A stretch of 64,000 nt of DNA, taken from positions 62,001 through 126,000 of the forward strand of contig ML986680.1 in the NCBI GenBank assembly GCA_010094045.1, read 5' to 3'. Source of the DNA: Lojkania enalia. Its lineage: Eukaryota > Ascomycota > Dothideomycetes > Pleosporales. Within the stretch, counting starts at the first letter, position 1. Each line of letters begins with the position of its first letter. A program made the translations under genes and the position numbers. Positions 1 to 11,584 of the stretch are shown here, piece after piece. The notes under the pieces were generated by a model. The model worked only from the letters and a program-made list of their open reading frames with translations, did not search any database and had not been told where the DNA came from.

Positions 1-478
1 GATCAAGTAAGCCTGTCGCTCGCTATGGTAGACTGAAACCCTGGGGCGCGGGTGCCTCGATGTGTAAAGGACGGAAGTTTGCTGAAAAGGAAGTTATATC
101 GGTAGGGGCGGCCATCATTAGTCTATGGAACATAGAACCGGCGAGCGGAACTTGGGATATGCCCGCTATGATTCCTGGAACTGGTGTGAAGAAGCCGGTG
201 AAGGATATACGGGTTAGAATAACTAGAAGAACGACTCAGGACTGATCGCCGTGAAGTCGGTTAGATAGGAACTTCCAATAATTGCGATGACGGATGGAAA
301 AAATTTGCTGTTCATATCACGTTTGCGGGTGTTCTCTGCTTTCATACCAGCATCGTAACTGGGCTAGAAGATCTAGTGTTTTTCCGCATATCCTCGGGAT
401 GCGCTTTTATGATGTGACTATAGACCAATATCGTACTCTATATAGAAGTCTAATTTTCCGATTGAATATCCACACTAA
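1..478. other. Intergenic, no gene seen
   Basis: Short open frames on both strands show no recognisable motif and no good start context. This is the 3' flank of the AA9 gene that is read leftwards from 1326. Confidence 0.5.
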
Positions 479-1326
479 CTATATGTCCGCGCCCGTCCAG
501 ACCGGTGGGCCAGGAATAGTCCATTGCGTTCGGCTCAACATAGGCTCCTCGTAAATTGTTAAATGAAGTTCCGGATCTTATCGTAAGCGTTAGCTCAAAA
601 ACAATTTCCCAAAGACCACTTACCCTTCTCGCTATACATCCCAGGAATGGAGGCCAAATAACTATCAGCTGGTCTCTGGGCCCCACCGCCCACCACCCAC
701 AGCTGGGCGCACTCAGGATAAAACTCCGGCTCAAACGGTACGTGCAAGGCAATTATCTCATGCCGAATTAGATATGCTCCTTGCTCCAATGCCGCGGGAA
801 TCGTCGTGCTCCACGTGTAATTCGCAGCAAGCAGATCTTTTAGCGCCCATTGCCCATATCGAACCGTCCCATTCTGTAGTCCAACTTCTTGTATCTTGAA
901 CCAATGTTTCCCAGTTCCATTGAACGTTGAGCAAGAGGTCGGTTCGGAGCCGCAGTGCGCCATCCATACGATCACGGGCCCGATGTCGTGCGGCCAGCCG
1001 GGGTAGTACGCTTTAATTTCAGAGCCAGCTAAAATCGTAGCAGTCTTCTCAGCGACAGATCCGGGATCGTTGCAGACAAGGTTCGGAGAATTGAGATCTT
1101 TGATGGGCCGGAAGTCGGCCCAGTGGCGCTGGATAGAAGATTGGCCTTCGGCAGGGTAATAGGGGAAGAAGCTGCTAGTCAATCAGTCCGATGAGCAATT
1201 GTGTAGGGGAACTACGTACCCTGGCACCCACTCTCCGGCAATGGAATAGTTCCATATGCCACCATGAGCGAGAGAGGCTCCTGCAAGGAAGAAGACTGTG
1301 GTAAGACAGTAGACTAGAGCAACCAT
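479..1326 (-). CDS. Secreted AA9 lytic polysaccharide monooxygenase
   Basis: A copper-dependent enzyme family that oxidatively cleaves cellulose and related glucans outside the cell. The model has three exons (1326-1220, 1171-624, 576-479) and encodes 250 aa. Residues 1-20 are a signal peptide ending SLA, so cleavage exposes His21 (HGGIWNY), the N-terminal copper-brace histidine. The second brace histidine is His97 in WPHDIGPV, and the axial tyrosine is Tyr187 in EFYPEC. The C-terminus has the typical TIPGPPVW. Both introns have good GT-AG borders and joining them restores the family sequence. There is no CBM1 module. One oddity: the second-sphere Gln of the usual QxY motif is Glu185 here (EFY). 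No related enzyme lies beside it. The family call is firm; substrate is not predictable. Confidence 0.95.
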
Positions 1327-1941
1327 TGATAACAGATATTTGCTAGAAATGATATTGCTCGATCAAACTGGCGACGTCTGTTGCTATTATATTCGAAATC
1401 CCGGAACAGGAGCGGCTATTTAGCAGACGCCCCGCTAAAATTTGAATGCTGCCTATCTCGAGATTGTGAGGTGCGTCCAAAATAATATCGTAAATAAATT
1501 AGGTGGTCGTATTCGCATAGTTGCATTTGTCCCTCTATATTTATATATGTTCTACCTTGTTGTTTACTAGGTTGCTGGGCCTTTTTTTCTGGCGACTAGC
1601 GAATGGGCACTGGGCTTAGCAACCTCTTTCTCCGAAGAAGTTCTTTAATAAAGTCAATTGAAGCAAGCTGCATGGAAAGAACCTTTTGATAAATACAGGA
1701 GACCTATTCATATCGTTTGAGAAAATTAGATACGCAGAACTCCTTTTACTAAGATCTGCGCTTGCTTAAAAGTATTCTTATTACCGTTGATGGAATAGCG
1801 ATTGCATTGAAGCATCAATTTCGATGTCAGTGAAATACTCTCAGTCTATCATTCCAAAACCCTCTATTGTTCATGCGATTGCTAAGTTTCTACCGTATAG
1901 ACACCCTGACCTTTTTCCCCGGAGGGATCCGATTGATCTAC
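1327..1941. other. Intergenic, AT-rich
   Basis: Lies upstream of the AA9 gene and downstream of the HET pseudogene. It must hold the AA9 promoter; no specific site was recognised. Confidence 0.5.
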
Positions 1942-3784
1942 TTATTTGACCGTAGGTGCAAATATGCGACCTTCCCCTACCAAAATATAGTGGTCCTCAA
2001 CGAGTCGCAAAATAAAATACCCATTTAATCCCGGTGGATCAAATACTATATTGCCAACCCGGACATCACGTGGGCCTATCCCAATTGTTCCATCCTGGGT
2101 TTCGAAGAACATCCGATCGCGAACAAGCAGTATCGATTTGGCTACAGATATCATATCAATTGTACTCAGATCATTCCTCTGGTTAGTCCTATCAGAATTA
2201 AGGTGGAGGTCTTCATCTCCCGAGAGGTGATATTTTTGATAAAAGATTTGTAGGAATAACGGGTCCTTTCGACCAAACATCTTGCATGACAGCGCAAGAG
2301 CACTAGCATGCCTTTCTATAACAGGTGCATCTTTGGTTAGATGCTGTAGAAAATAGGACAGCCTTTTCCATATATATCCTCGATTGCTTTTCGGATAGCT
2401 CATCGGGGCTAATATTATCCTTAATAACGGCAAACTGAAATGACCATCAAAAGGTTGGTCCTATGATGAAGAGTGTAGCCTTGTATAGCATTAATTAGCT
2501 GATCAGGATCATCCGAATACTGGGTGGACCAGGTATTTGAAGAGCTGACACGGTGTCGCAAACTATCCCCGTGAGACTCAGGACTCTGCCATTTGCTAAA
2601 AAATTAACATTTTTGAAAATATTTTGTCCCAAAGTTCTTTGACTCTTTCTCTCGGGCATGTATAGGTCAGGGATCTTGTCCGTGGCATTTAAGTCGGGTA
2701 CCCATGATGGTAAGAATGCAGTAGGTGAAACTGAATAAAGATTTCGAGCACAGGCTGCTGGTTGAAGGCTGTTATCATCTTCGATCAAAAGCTTTGCGAC
2801 ATCGTAGTCAACGTCGCAAGTAGGCCTACTATAGTCCGGTTTAAGCGTCGATCGGTACTTGGATAGAGGCGAGTTTAGTTCTAGCAAAGCATATATTCGA
2901 TCACGAGGATCACCGCTCCCGAGAGCCCCGTAGGAATCGAAAAAATCAAAAAGAGAAACGTTAAAACTGTACGTAGCCTTCGGATTTGGCGTGATCATCT
3001 GTTGTTGTTGCCGAAGCTTACTCAAGCTGGTGAATGTAGCTTTCCATGCATTAAATATAGGTCCAATTTTTATCCACTGGTGGAATAGCATGAGTGTTTT
3101 TGAATAAAATATTCCAGGATGTATTTGCCTTAATGAATTTGTCGAAACATATCAGTGATTGTCCACATTGCACACGAACAGTTCGAGCGAGAGCAATTTC
3201 CTGCTGAATCCAGACTCTGGTCCAGTAAGGCGTCTTCATATAACGGTTGATTGTCTCACAGGCTACGTTACCGAATTCATCTTGGCCACGGATAATTTGC
3301 TTTGTGATATTTTTGGCGTCTTGTAGATGTTGGTTCTTCCAAGCAGACCACCGTAGAATCATGTTCATCGCTAGGTCGCTATCTTTCGAAGCGTCCCCCA
3401 ACCAAACAAGGACTGACTTGGCATTACTGTAAATGGCATCCATAATAGATACTTGCGCGGTTTTTCTTTGTCATTAGATTGATCGATACACGCCGCATCC
3501 GCCTAGAGCGAAATCCTCTCCTTGGATCCCCGTATCTGTCTTAGAGTAGACGCAAGATTAGGAAGAATAATGCATTTGGCCCCGTCAACGGATATATAGG
3601 ACATGTGATCGGCGTCTCCCCAGGTATAAGATAACGCTATGTACCGTGCGTAAGAGTTGGAATTTAGCGAGACATTTCGGAATGAGCATGCGATTAGCAA
3701 ATTGAAACCTTCGGCGGGGGATATATCGAGGATACAGATCTCAAGATCATCTTCTCTTAGAGGGGTATACAGCCCCGAAGTCAT
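1942..3784 (-). pseudogene. HET-domain gene, decayed (first copy)
   Basis: HET proteins trigger heterokaryon-incompatibility cell death. The frames read in order as one HET protein: ATG at 3784, ALSYTWGDADH, NLASTLRQIR, MDAIYSNAKSVLVWLGD, YWTRVWIQQEIALA, DPRDRIYALL and a C-terminal DGTIGIGPRDV with YILVGEGRIF. They are broken. At 3503-3505 a TAG stands where the family has Trp before ADAACIDQ. A one-base loss near 3440-3450 shifts frame just before MDAIYSNA. Another shift near 3060-3090 interrupts NWTYI/FNAWKAT. Between 2433 and 2495 the frame is lost again. The gaps lack plausible introns and the coding text reads on across the breaks, so decay fits better than splicing. The TGG-to-TAG change is RIP-type. 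Confidence 0.85.
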
Positions 3785-4335
3785 CTGGAAGGCTAATAGG
3801 CAGAGTGCAGTTTTAGTTGGACGTTGGGCACAGCAATAGATGAATAGAAGGAGGTAATGGTATTAAAAGTTGGCGGATCTAGGATTAGACTTGTCTTCTT
3901 CTATGTACATTCGAGATACGGAAACTTGCTGCCTGGAGTTGAGATTCAACCATAACAGCTGAGGTGCACGGGCTAACTTTCTATTCGGACATGGTTGGGA
4001 AATACTTGCACTCCTGCAGTGCTGAATAGATAACATATCTCGAGAATTCTCATCCGCTTTGGGTGACATACCCCCTAATTGTTGCTCTATTTACTTTTAA
4101 CTCGGGATACCGAATGGCGGTCCATCCTGGGATTTCGAGATTGCCAAGCCTCTGCACAGCCGCGTTCCTGCACAGGGCTTGGACGCCTGTAAAATTCGCC
4201 TTTCACTCCTCCTATAGATCTGCTCAATGCGCCGTTCAAAAATGACATTAGAGGCTCGTGCCGAGTGTCCGGACATTTTGGTGTTCACGATCTGACGTTT
4301 CCTTCCCCGTTTTTGCTAATTAGACCAAAAAAAAA
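3785..4335. other. Intergenic between divergent HET pseudogene and four-TM gene
   Basis: About 550 bp of shared 5' flank. A pyrimidine-rich stretch and an A-run (4327-4335) directly precede the ATG at 4336. No other feature was recognised. Confidence 0.5.
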
Positions 4336-5108
4336 ATGGGCAACTCAAACGGACTGCGCACAGTCTTCCTCATTACACCACCTCTCTTCCTTCTCCCTCT
4401 CTCCTGCCTCACCTTCGCCCTCGAACGAATCGCGAATGGTATCCTTAACCTCCAGACTGGGCGCTATTTGAACTCTGCTAGCCGTTTCTTGACGCTCTCC
4501 TTCGACAACACAACTCCCATCGACCTCCACACGAACTACGGCCCAACCGCAGCAATAATCGCTATTAGCGTTCTGGCATTCGTCGTATCAGTGATTGGAT
4601 TCTGTGGAATATGGGAGTTGAGACACGTGGAGGGTACGGCTAGACACCAGCGGATTTGGAGTTGGGCTATGCTACTCGTCAATTTCGCGATGCTGGCAGC
4701 GATTATTGGGGTCTTCGGATGGACAAGTGCTGTTCAGGAGAATGAGAAATGGAACTCTCGTTCCGATGCTTTTTCGGGTGGTAGGTTCACGAAGGAGACG
4801 TGGGCGTGTCAGATTGATCGATTCTTTGTGATGGAAGACTGGGCAGGACCAGCTTGTGTGGTTGCGGTAGGTTCTCCCTTCATGGGCGCCTCGTAGAGGA
4901 TAGACTGACGATTAAATTATAGCAAGCGACGAGATATAGTCTCATTCCGCTGGCTGTTGCTGTGCTGTTAGTCATTGTGTCAACATTTGTTTTGGTCCAC
5001 ATCCGAGGAGGTATCAAGTGGCTACTTGGTGGGAAGGGAAGATATGGTGCATTTGACAGTATTTATGAGATGCAGCCTCAGAAGAACGGACCTTTTATCA
5101 GCGCTTGA
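4336..5108 (+). CDS. Four-TM membrane protein, paralogue 1
   Basis: Unrecognised fungal family, 238 aa from two exons (4336-4866, 4923-5108). Four hydrophobic segments are visible at about residues 10-30, 72-95, 107-130 and 184-205, giving a claudin- or Sur7-like layout with a long first loop and a second loop holding two cysteines. That loop carries ETWACQ, then 15 residues to PACVVA, then QATRY. The single intron falls exactly between VVA and QATRY. Two more genes in this window (14962-15786 and 16868-17644) have the same length, topology, cysteine loop and intron site before the Gln, so all three are one family. No catalytic motif is seen. Plasma-membrane or cell-surface location is inferred from topology only. 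Confidence 0.85.
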
Positions 5109-5810
5109 CCGGCATATGTGAGATATATATTTGCATGGAGCGAAGCATTTCTAGAATTTGGAAGTGCCTAAGATACCCAAATTTACTTACGAATCCTGAT
5201 ATTTTTACCGGATTACAGTTGACCTTTACCACGTTAATGGCTTGGCCCACCCTGCAACATTAATGCACGAATCTTGTAAAAAAATTTTCGCGAGACAAAG
5301 GATGCTTACGGACCGCTGACCAGAGAGCTACCGGTGAGCTCCCGCAAAGGCTCTAACGCATGCCTCTTGGCCTGCGGGCCAACTACATTGTACACCCACA
5401 CTGAGCGTGCGCTATAAAGGTCGTGTGTGCATCACCCCAATATGCCTGGCACTTTCTGATGGGCCGGCAGTTTGGAACGGCGATAAGGCCTGCAGGAATA
5501 TGGTTGACCCGTAGGCTAAGAGGTATGCATTATAGGGCCTCAGTGGGAGCTCACCAGTTAGCAGCCCACTCATCCTAAGATCTGCGTATTAGAAGGCCAG
5601 GAAAATGTTGCAAGACACAGTATGAGTTGTTTAAGAACATAACAACCCGTAGCCTCAAGTTGACAAAGCTAACTTGGATTCCTCTCCACTCTGTTTTAAC
5701 TTAAACATTATTCGGAATAGAAGGTCGTCGCGTCTGTACACACCGTCGTGAGTTTGTGGTGTTTTATCAGTAGCTTAAGCTCCTTTTAGTCTCCAGAGCG
5801 TACAGAAGGA
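5109..5810. other. Intergenic
   Basis: About 700 bp with no coding signal, between the four-TM gene and the second HET locus. Nothing specific recognised. Confidence 0.5.
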
Positions 5811-8270
5811 TGGGCGAATCAAATCACTCCCCACAAAATGAGTGTAAGTATGCCTACAAGCTAGACGAAGGGAAAATTATTGAGCAATACCTCAGCAGGG
5901 TCTCCTGTGTACAGTAAACGAGCTATGGATTTCACATTTGCGAATAACAAATTTATCGGGAACGCAATCGCCTTCATGGGTCCTTATATTGGCGTGAAGT
6001 ATGATGAGAAGTTTAGTGGTACGGAGTATTTTGGCGTTTTTAACTTACCTTCGATTTGGCCGCCAACGACACGCCTGAATAATCTCCCACCTTCTAATTC
6101 AAGCATATATTGTCCTATACTATTCGAAGACTCATTGCGCCTTCTCGAGGTACTTCCCGGCAAAAAGGATACGCTGATTGCTATACGAGTTCACTTGAAT
6201 CAACTCGGTGACAAGCCGCATGTCGTAGCGCTCTCTTACGTCTAGGGTTATAAAAAGTTGTATAACCAAAACCATAAGGTCACGCTAAATGACAACATGG
6301 TCAATGTCACTCCCAATCTCTTCCGTGCCCTCTAGAGAGTCCCTCTACAGGATCGCTCGACTTTCATCTAGATTGATATGCTAAGTATCAACTAATTAGA
6401 TAACGACGAGAAAGGGAAACAAGTTCAATTAATGAGTCAGATATATAAGACGGCAAGCCGCGTCCTTGTCTAGCTAGCGAAAGACGATACAGGTACTTTG
6501 AACGCAGCCTTTCGTCTCGTCTGCGAGGTGGTCAATTACCATTTGACATCTCTGCGCGCTTCCTTCGCGTCTTCCGGCAACGTTGAATTAGTGTCCGTCC
6601 CGAATATATTGCCCGGGATGGCTTTTCAAAAATGGCTGTCTCTGCAAAGCCTCTTCGGCTTGGAATGGTTTTGGAGGGTGTGTATTATTCAAGAGATTGC
6701 TCTCTCAGCTGCTGCCTTTTTAATGTGGGGTGACATTGAGATTGAGTGGCTGAGGGTTGGTCTTGCTGCGGCTGTTATTCGGATAAACATGCCCAACCTT
6801 TTCCCACATTGTTACATGCCGGGTATATTCAACACTTATTTCATGTACCGGATCTCAACTACCATAGATACTATCTTCAAACCGGTGTCACTGAGCTTCC
6901 TGCGTCTACTTACAATGATACAGCAATACGATGCTACCGACCCGAAAGACCGAGTCTATGGACTCTTAGGATTACCTTCTTCGGACTCAAGCCCAGACGG
7001 TAGGCCATTTATCGAACCGAATCATAACCTGAGTGTTAAGGACGTCTACAGAGCAGTGGCACTTAGGATTATCGAGGCCGAGGGGAATCTCTCTTTGCTC
7101 TTAAGCGTTCAGCATGGCCCCGGTTTCTGTTCGTCGCAGGAGTCTTGGCTTCCTAGGTGGGACAGAGCACCTTTTACCAAGTTAATACTTAGCAGTGACG
7201 ATGCGCTCTGTCACAAAGCGGACAGAGGCATTCTAATGGATCGATCTATATTGAATGATCGCAACTGCCCTAGTGTCCGAGGTTTAGACGCTGGGATTGT
7301 GGTAACACTTTTCCGATCTTGGAAGACAACGATTTTCAAATAATCGAAAGCTATTTAGGATGTGATGGCATTTGCCAATGCAATAACCAGGTCTTATATG
7401 TTATCCTCCGGGCTTCGGAAAATATGGCTTTACTATCGTTGACCGTTACGGCTGGAGAAAACTGGGATGGACTTCTGGTGGAAAACGAGGAAATCTATGT
7501 CGCGGGCTTTGCCGCATGGATATTTGTAAGACTTAAAGTACCCATACCTGGTAGATCTCTTGAATCAAGCGTAGAAATGCCCACATCTAGGATTTCTATG
7601 ACAAAGGACAAAACCAACACAACCATTATGCAAGCGGGATTCTCTACTCGGAGCCCGCGACCTCAACCGCATATGCTTACCCCAGATAATAATCAGCAAG
7701 ACTTCATCTTTTTTCCGCGGTCCGGACACAAAACTACTAACTATTCTGAGCCTAGCATACAAAAACATTCCAAAGAGTGTGTTGATAGATAGGCTCATAT
7801 ACTCGACCCAGCTATTCATTCTCTAGCCAAACGTGGGGACGTGTGGCGTTTCGTAGGGGTAGCTGACAGTGCTTGTGTAAGCTCAGGTCACGTGCCTGGT
7901 CAGCAGTGCAGCCCTTGACTAAGCAGTCTCATGTACTATATTCCCCCGCCGTACCTTGACTGAGAGGTCAAGGGAACTCATCAATACATCTATCTATACC
8001 ACCCTATACAGTCTCCACCCCCTCCTGCTTACAGCTTGCAATGGTCGCTGGTTATTCTTCACAGAAGATGGTAGACTAGGTCTTGGTCCGGCAGCAATGG
8101 AGAAAGATGGCCACCTATGCATTCTCTTCGGTGGTACTGCCCCTTTCATCTTAAGCCCAGAGGGTCAATTCTGGAGGATAATTGGTGAATGTTATGTGGA
8201 AACGCTTATGAGCGGACAAGGGGTCGACGATATAGGGATGGGAAATGCCAGGTGTTTTGATATCCGCTAG
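5811..8270 (+). pseudogene. HET-domain gene inactivated by RIP-type stops (second copy)
   Basis: A HET gene that can be read in one frame from about 5880 to 7343, interrupted by five stops at 6243, 6333, 6369, 6393 and 6471. Each sits where HET proteins keep Trp or Gln: SYV-stop-G, RAL-stop-RV, TFI-stop-IDMLSIN, SIN-stop-LDNDEK and VLV-stop-L. Each is explained by one CpA-to-TpA change on one strand (TGG to TAG, CAG to TAG, CAA to TAA). Later landmarks survive: FWRVCIIQEIALS, DPKDRVYGLLGL, then a frame break near 7330. The C-terminal module at 7956-8270 (RLGLGP, LCILFGGTAPF, IGECYVETLM) is in another frame. An ATG at 5811 could be the start, perhaps with a small intron after it. It is not the same sequence as the 1942-3784 copy. 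Confidence 0.9.
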
Positions 8271-8602
8271 GTTTTGGCTTTTGAAATTTCTCCAACTAGA
8301 CGAAGTCAGCCTCTGAAGATGGTCGGTACCTGCTGGGCGCTGAATTTGAGCCTCTACATACATGTAAGCCCGGGACTACGTCACATGGCCGACCACCAAT
8401 CGGAATAATTAGATACGCCTTCTCCTGAGCTTAGATCTCAACACAGACGCATAGAACATACACAACATAATCACATCAGTGACCCAATTCTTGTGCCTCA
8501 TTTTGCTTACAACACAAAATCAGATCCCCAGCCCTCGGCATCCCGACACGGTGTCTTCACTTAAATTTCTAAATAAGTAGCAAATGGAGAACGCGGAGAC
8601 AT
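8271..8602. other. Intergenic
   Basis: Nothing recognised apart from GACAT at 8598-8602, the left target duplication of the element that follows. Confidence 0.5.
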
Positions 8603-8751
8603 TGTCGCGTATCAGGGAGCATCAATTGCTGAGGCAAATATTGATGTATTGAAGGAGGGTAAGTGGCCTGCTTCGGCAGAAGCTGGCGATGGCGAGACTA
8701 TATAGGCCTGAAAACAGACCAACTATAATAGGATAGTAGAAACATGTGACA
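8603..8751. mobile_element. Solo-LTR-like element, copy 1 (149 bp)
   Basis: The element starts TGTCGCGT and ends ATGTGACA, so it has TGTC/GACA inverted ends of LTR type. It is flanked by a perfect 5-bp direct repeat, GACAT, at 8598-8602 and 8752-8756. A second copy of identical length lies at 14400-14548; by eye they differ at about 17 of 149 positions, 13 of them transitions. No internal retrotransposon coding sequence is present. A small non-autonomous terminal-repeat element or MITE is the alternative, but the TG..CA ends and 5-bp duplication favour a solo LTR. Confidence 0.75.
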
Positions 8752-8756
8752 GACAT

Positions 8757-10111
8757 GGCTTAGAAGCAACTTCAGTTTGCGAAAGATACAAACGTGGAAT
8801 CGGATAAGCATGCGTACAATTGAATTTAAGAGCAATTACAAAAATTTTCGCAGTGGATTCTGCCACTACAAGCAGGTAGGATGGCCGACCCGCTCCGGCT
8901 ATACCCTTGCGAGGTGGTGAATTCTGAAGGCGATTTCCAGAGAGTTAAGTTGGTTGACCGGAGGTATAGCCAAGGCCGAGTTGACCTGCTTACCAAGGCT
9001 CCGCACAGCTATAGGTCCAACAGCTATATACTCAAAGATCTAATAACAGATGATAAATTATATTATGAAGCTCGCCTAAGACGTATTGAGTTATAATATA
9101 CTAGCTAGGATTAGTAATTATTTTATCTAGAAGTATTAATATGTATAGCCACCTTATATAAATCTTGATACTATACCTAATATAGGGCTAATAATAACTT
9201 GTTAATACCGTGATGAGGTTTATAGGCTCAGCTAGAGCCTTTCTAGAATATACTAATGACAGGACAACCTTAATAGTAGTGCTACAGCGAGGGTAGGCAA
9301 TTTCGCAACAAATCGAGCCTCTCTATAAATTAGGCGCGGAGGTGTTAACGCGATAGCAATTCTTAGTTACGAAGGTGCCTGTATATTTAGGATTACCTAT
9401 ACTGCATGATTTTTACAAATATACTACAGATCTCGAGGTGTGCGCTAGGTCTAGATTGTTTGAAGTCGGAGTACCCGTGATTTTTTTCGGTGAGGGGGTT
9501 TTTCGTTGCGCAGGGATTGACGTTAGTTAATTTTTATTTTTTTTTTTTCACTTTCTCATCAGGAGTTCAATGCGGAAGGATATTTGCGGGTCTTATGCAA
9601 CGCAGATTTGCTGTGTTCGAGCCGCGTTAGAAAGAGGACCTCGAGAGCGGGGTTAACGGAAAACGCTCGCTAGACAGTTTCAATGACTTCTCGGTTTTGA
9701 AGTCAACATCCCTTCTTTCTAAATTTACCTAATAAAACCATTTCGATTATACAGGGTTATTCAACAGACTATGCAGATTTGTGTCAACAAAGAATGGTTC
9801 CGATCCGTTTGCTCACCCCACTCAACATTGAATAAAGCCCGCACTTACGAATCCTCGAGCAACCTTATCATGGGAAATTGGCGTTACACTGTCCATAAAT
9901 GATGGGAGATAGGAGTCTACAGAACATGGGAGGAGTGCCAAGCTCAAGTTAATCAGTTCTCTGGTCAACGCTTCAAAGGATTGAATAGCTCGAAAGAGGT
10001 CTAGTTCTTCGTTGTTACTGACCAAAAGGTGGATGGCAAAGTCTAAGTGGTGAAGAAGGAGCGGAAACTAGCAATTTAAATGACTGGAACAAGGCAAAAG
10101 AGGCGATATAA
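8757..10111. other. AT- and TpA-rich decayed stretch
   Basis: Contains a 71-codon open frame at 8881-9096 with no recognisable domain, then a stretch rich in TA, CTA and TAG (about 9100-9450) that looks RIP-worn but could not be assigned to a transposon family. A short open frame on the minus strand (10025-9822) has no ATG-led family match. Confidence 0.35.
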
Positions 10112-10696
10112 GGCAAACATGGTGCCTACTGCAAAGGTTTCGAAAACCTCGAGGAAGTCTCAACGTACCTAGAAGGCATTGGCGTTGATAAATCCACTGT
10201 CCTCACCGTCTGGAACTCCTTTGATCAATCTGATGACTTCAAGCCGGACCTCAATGCAGGATTCCAAGACCATTTCGATTGCTTCACTAGCTCCCAGTCC
10301 CAAATACCTGGTACCCCGTGGCATAAACGGCAAAGAACAATATCAACTGGATAGGAACTCAACGACCATTCCTTCTCGCGAAATCCAATTATCAAGGAAG
10401 AAGAGCTTTTAGATGACAAAGAACTTGGACATGAGACCTCAGAGGATGAACTCATGGGTGAGGATTCAGATTGTGAAGAACTTACGGACGAGGACTCAAA
10501 CCGCCATAAAATCAAGGAGGAATATTCACCCGATGAAGAATTTGCAGGAGCAGAGCTTCGGCTCCAAGGCTACCAAGCTATATGCCGCGAGATCGGGATG
10601 CTAGTTTACTCCACGACTGAAGAGCGCTTCGAAGAAATACACAATGCGCCGTAGGTCAATATCATTGACCTACTTGATGCCTGCCAGGCCGGTTAA
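10112..10696 (+). pseudogene. Decayed acidic protein gene, family not recognised
   Basis: One frame reads as protein-like for about 190 codons with only three stops (after RTISTG, after EIHNAP, and at 10694). It begins near GFENLEEVSTYLEGIGVD, has a very acidic middle (EDELMGEDSDCEELTDED) and goes on through GYQAICREIGMLVYSTTEER to VNIIDLLDACQAG. The low stop density and coherent amino-acid text suggest a recently broken gene. The stops are TAG, TAG and TAA, as RIP would make. No ATG lies at the left end of the frame, so the 5' part is missing or spliced. I do not recognise the family. Confidence 0.4.
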
Positions 10697-11584
10697 TGTG
10701 TTCGAACTTTCATGGACTAGAATGAAATTGCTGTTTACACGTTGCACCCTAGCAAGAGAATTCATCTCGAGACGGAGAAGTAGGATGAACTTCTCGAACC
10801 GCTACTTCGAAATCTTTAAGAAGGGCCGGACTAATCGGTATCGAATCGACGCAATTAATCAAGACGGAACAGAATGACGGATGAACCGGTGGACTCAAGC
10901 GGCGTGAGATATCCATTAAACGAATGCAGACATTTGAACGCAGACAGTGATGGAATAAAGGTAGCGAAATCGGCCTAGCGAGCCTCACGGCCTTGATAGA
11001 GGAAAGGAGTTGGGAAGAACTAATGAATTGACCTATCGAAACCATGTTCTAAAGAAATAGGATAGGTTTGACAAAACTGTCCATAGTAGATATGAGCGTC
11101 GTTTTTTCCTTCTTCTCGGACTAATGTTAGACTGGACGTTTTAATACCACTCTAGATTATTTTCATTATGGTGGACCGCTAAGGTCTCGACCTGTTTATG
11201 ATAATACAGGTTTGGCTTAAGCAGCTAGCACGCATGATAGCACAGCAGCTGTCTCTAAACCGGTGCCACGACATTCGGTTATGTTAATACGAAACATTTC
11301 AGCAATACTACGTTGCTTAGCATGTATAAAATCGTTACAGAACAGACTTCTCGGATTTGTTAAGCAATTCCTCTGTTCTACTCACATTAATCACATTCGC
11401 ACCTCAATTTGTGGTCCATCAGTCAAAGCGATGAAGCGCGGAGAGAAGGTTATTTCAATAACTCCAGTATGGCGGAAATGAACTATTTAAACAGAAGAAC
11501 CAAAAGCTAAACACTAATACCAAACCTAGCTAAACGCATACTTCATAAATTATGGTGTCAGACATCCGCTAATTTTTTATTTGC
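10697..11584. other. Intergenic or decayed
   Basis: Reading after 10696 continues briefly in protein-like fashion but with many stops. From 11050 to 11584 nothing is recognised. This is the 3' flank of the CmcJ-like gene. Confidence 0.4.

Noticed and set aside
3444..3505. An intron bridging the first two HET blocks of the 1942-3784 locus
   Set aside because: The stretch itself encodes the conserved ADAACIDQ block, so it is coding text with lesions and not an intron.
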